Assembly (NCBI GenBank): GCA_008933825.1
Contig: WBUF01000009.1
Span: 1 to 64,000, forward strand
Direction of reading: 5' to 3'
Length of the DNA: 64,000 nucleotides
DNA from: Rhodocyclaceae bacterium
Lineage (GTDB): Bacteria > Pseudomonadota > Gammaproteobacteria > Burkholderiales > Rhodocyclaceae
Positions 62,769 through 64,000 of the stretch are shown in pieces. The notes under the pieces are model-generated. The model ran no database searches and was not told the DNA's origin. It saw only the letters and a list, made by a program, of their open reading frames with translations. The first letter of the stretch is position 1. Every line of letters starts with the position of its first letter. The translations under genes were made by a program, and so were the position numbers.

Positions 62769-64000
62769 CTAATCCTCCGGATGCAGGTGATAGATGCGGG
62801 CGATCAGTTCGGCCAGTTCGGCGCGGCTGGTGCCTTCCGACTGATTCAGCGCGGCGGTGGGGCCGTGCATCAGCTTGTTGGTCAGGCCATGCGAGAGCGC
62901 CTCCAGCACGCGCTGCGGGTCCTCTCCCCTGGCCAGCAGCTTCAGGGCGTGCTCGACCTCGTGGCGGCGCATGCGCTCGGCCGTGTCGCGCAGGGCGCGT
63001 ATGGTCGGCACTGCCTCGCGCGCCTCCAGCCAGTGCAGGAAGCCGGCAACGCGCGAGGCGATGATTTCCTCGGCTTCGATGACCGCCTTCTCGCGCGATT
63101 CCAGCCCCGACTCGACAATGGCGCCGAGGTCGTCCAAGGAATACAGGAAGACATCGTCGAGCTGGGCGATCTCGGGCTCGATGTCGCGCGGCACGGCCAG
63201 GTCCACCATCACCATCGGCCGATGGCGCCGCGTCCGGATGGCGCGCTCGGCCATGCCCAGCCCGATGATCGGCAGCGGGCTCGCCGTGCAGGAGACGATC
63301 ACGTCGTACTCGGCCAGCCGCTCGCCGATCTCGTCTAGCCGCATGGCGTCGCCGGAAAAACGCTCGGCCAGCGCCTCGCCGCGCGCCTGCGTGCGGTTGG
63401 CCACCGTGAGGCGCTTCGGCCGCTGGGCAGCAAAATGCGCCGCGCACAGTTCGATCATCTCGCCGGCACCGATGAACAGCACCTTCTGCTCAGCGATGTT
63501 CTCGAAGATGCGTCCGGCCAGATGCACCGTTGCCGCCGCCATGGAGACGATGTTGGCGCCGATGGCAGTGGTCGAGCGCACCTCCTTCGCTACGGCAAAA
63601 GTCTTCTGGAACAGCTTGTGCAGCAGGGTGCCGAGCGTGCCGGCATCCTCCGCCACGCGCGCCGCCTGCTTCATCTGGCCGAGAATCTGCGGCTCGCCCA
63701 GCACCATCGAGTCGAGCCCGCTGGCAACACGGAACATGTGGCGCACGGCGTCGCGGCTGGGCAGGGTGTACAGATAAGGGGTAATGTTCTTCGGTGGCAG
63801 CCTGTGGTACTCCGCCAGCCAGTCCGCCGCCCGCTCGGGCGCCTCGGCCGTGCAGTACAGTTCGGTGCGGTTGCAGGTCGACAGGATGGCCGCCTCACGC
63901 ACCTCCCGCCCGCGTGTCAACTCGACCAGCGCCTGCGGCAGGCGCAGCGGATCGAACGCCACCTGCTCGCGCACGGCGAGCGGCGCAGTATGGTGGTTGA
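62769..64000 (-). CDS. hemA: Glutamyl-tRNA reductase, 5' partial
   Basis: NADPH-dependent first step of C5-pathway tetrapyrrole synthesis, from glutamyl-tRNA. The frame runs to the window edge with [13 protein letters not shown], a few residues after the usual start, so the true N-terminus lies outside. The catalytic Cys is in [11 protein letters not shown], followed by [12 protein letters not shown] and the NADP-binding [16 protein letters not shown]. hemC, hemD and hemF in the same window complete much of the pathway. Confidence 0.96.
   Translation of the reverse strand, partial: NHHTAPLAVREQVAFDPLRLPQALVELTRGREVREAAILSTCNRTELYCTAEAPERAADWLAEYHRLPPKNITPYLYTLPSRDAVRHMFRVASGLDSMVLGEPQILGQMKQAARVAEDAGTLGTLLHKLFQKTFAVAKEVRSTTAIGANIVSMAAATVHLAGRIFENIAEQKVLFIGAGEMIELCAAHFAAQRPKRLTVANRTQARGEALAERFSGDAMRLDEIGERLAEYDVIVSCTASPLPIIGLGMAERAIRTRRHRPMVMVDLAVPRDIEPEIAQLDDVFLYSLDDLGAIVESGLESREKAVIEAEEIIASRVAGFLHWLEAREAVPTIRALRDTAERMRRHEVEHALKLLARGEDPQRVLEALSHGLTNKLMHGPTAALNQSEGTSRAELAELIARIYHLHPED

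Overview
The window is high-GC DNA with tightly packed genes. It suggests a betaproteobacterium of the Rhodocyclales/Nitrosomonadales type. This is an inference from gene content and order: an E3 subunit with an Ala/Pro linker, a form II RuBisCO cluster, hemCDXY, hemA-prfA-prmC-grxD, lptD-surA-pdxA-rsmA facing amgK-murU, and an AlgZ/AlgR-like pair. No rRNA, tRNA, CRISPR array or intact transposase was seen. No gene-free stretch exceeds 300 bases.

Layout. 1-2.3 kb: 3' part of dihydrolipoamide dehydrogenase, then rpiA and a strong terminator. 2.3-8.4 kb (minus strand): yggX, a membrane GGDEF protein joined to argA, a double-domain PPK2, and rsmE. 8.4-9.8 kb: a thioredoxin-like protein and an inositol monophosphatase. 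9.7-23.5 kb: the Calvin-Benson-Bassham block, with cbbR divergent from cbbM-cbbQ-cbbO-prk-tkt-gap-pgk-pyk-fba. Inverted repeats lie at both likely control points, upstream of cbbM and upstream of prk. 23.5-25.5 kb: a small accessory patch separating fba from psiE and cbbY. It holds a MazEF-type pair, the remnant of a type II restriction-modification protein, and a zeta-toxin-like protein without its P-loop together with a small partner gene.

25.5-31.9 kb: psiE, cbbY, purC, oligopeptidase A, a DUF4124-glutaredoxin fusion, xth, a Crp/Fnr regulator and a DUF2892 protein with a perfect 16-bp palindrome between them. 31.9-37.8 kb (minus): rsmA, pdxA, surA, lptD. 37.9-47.4 kb (plus): amgK, murU, pepP, ubiH, dusB, fis, purH, purD, hemF; purH is bracketed by two different long imperfect inverted repeats. 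47.5-51.6 kb (minus): hemC-hemD-hemX-hemY. 51.7-55.5 kb: a periplasmic thioredoxin-like protein, then a LytS/AlgZ kinase, a LytTR regulator and an MscS channel with a cyclic-nucleotide-binding domain, translationally linked on the minus strand. 55.5-60.4 kb: argH, two tandem Ser/Thr kinases each with a C-terminal cNMP-binding domain, and a fructosamine-kinase-like gene. 60.4-64 kb (minus): hemA (5' end outside the window), prfA, prmC, grxD.

The central block fixes CO2 and regenerates ribulose-1,5-bisphosphate. CbbQ/CbbO would maintain RuBisCO activity and CbbY would remove a misfire inhibitor. The lower-glycolytic pgk and pyk genes connect it to central carbon. Heme synthesis is spread over three loci (hemF, hemCDXY, hemA).

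The most unusual signal outside genes is a short dispersed element, core GACTGACTTTT with preceding CGCAGG or GCCGG. Ten close copies occur on both strands, inside genes and at gene ends, and three supply the stop codon. A second hairpin-forming family occurs three times between genes.
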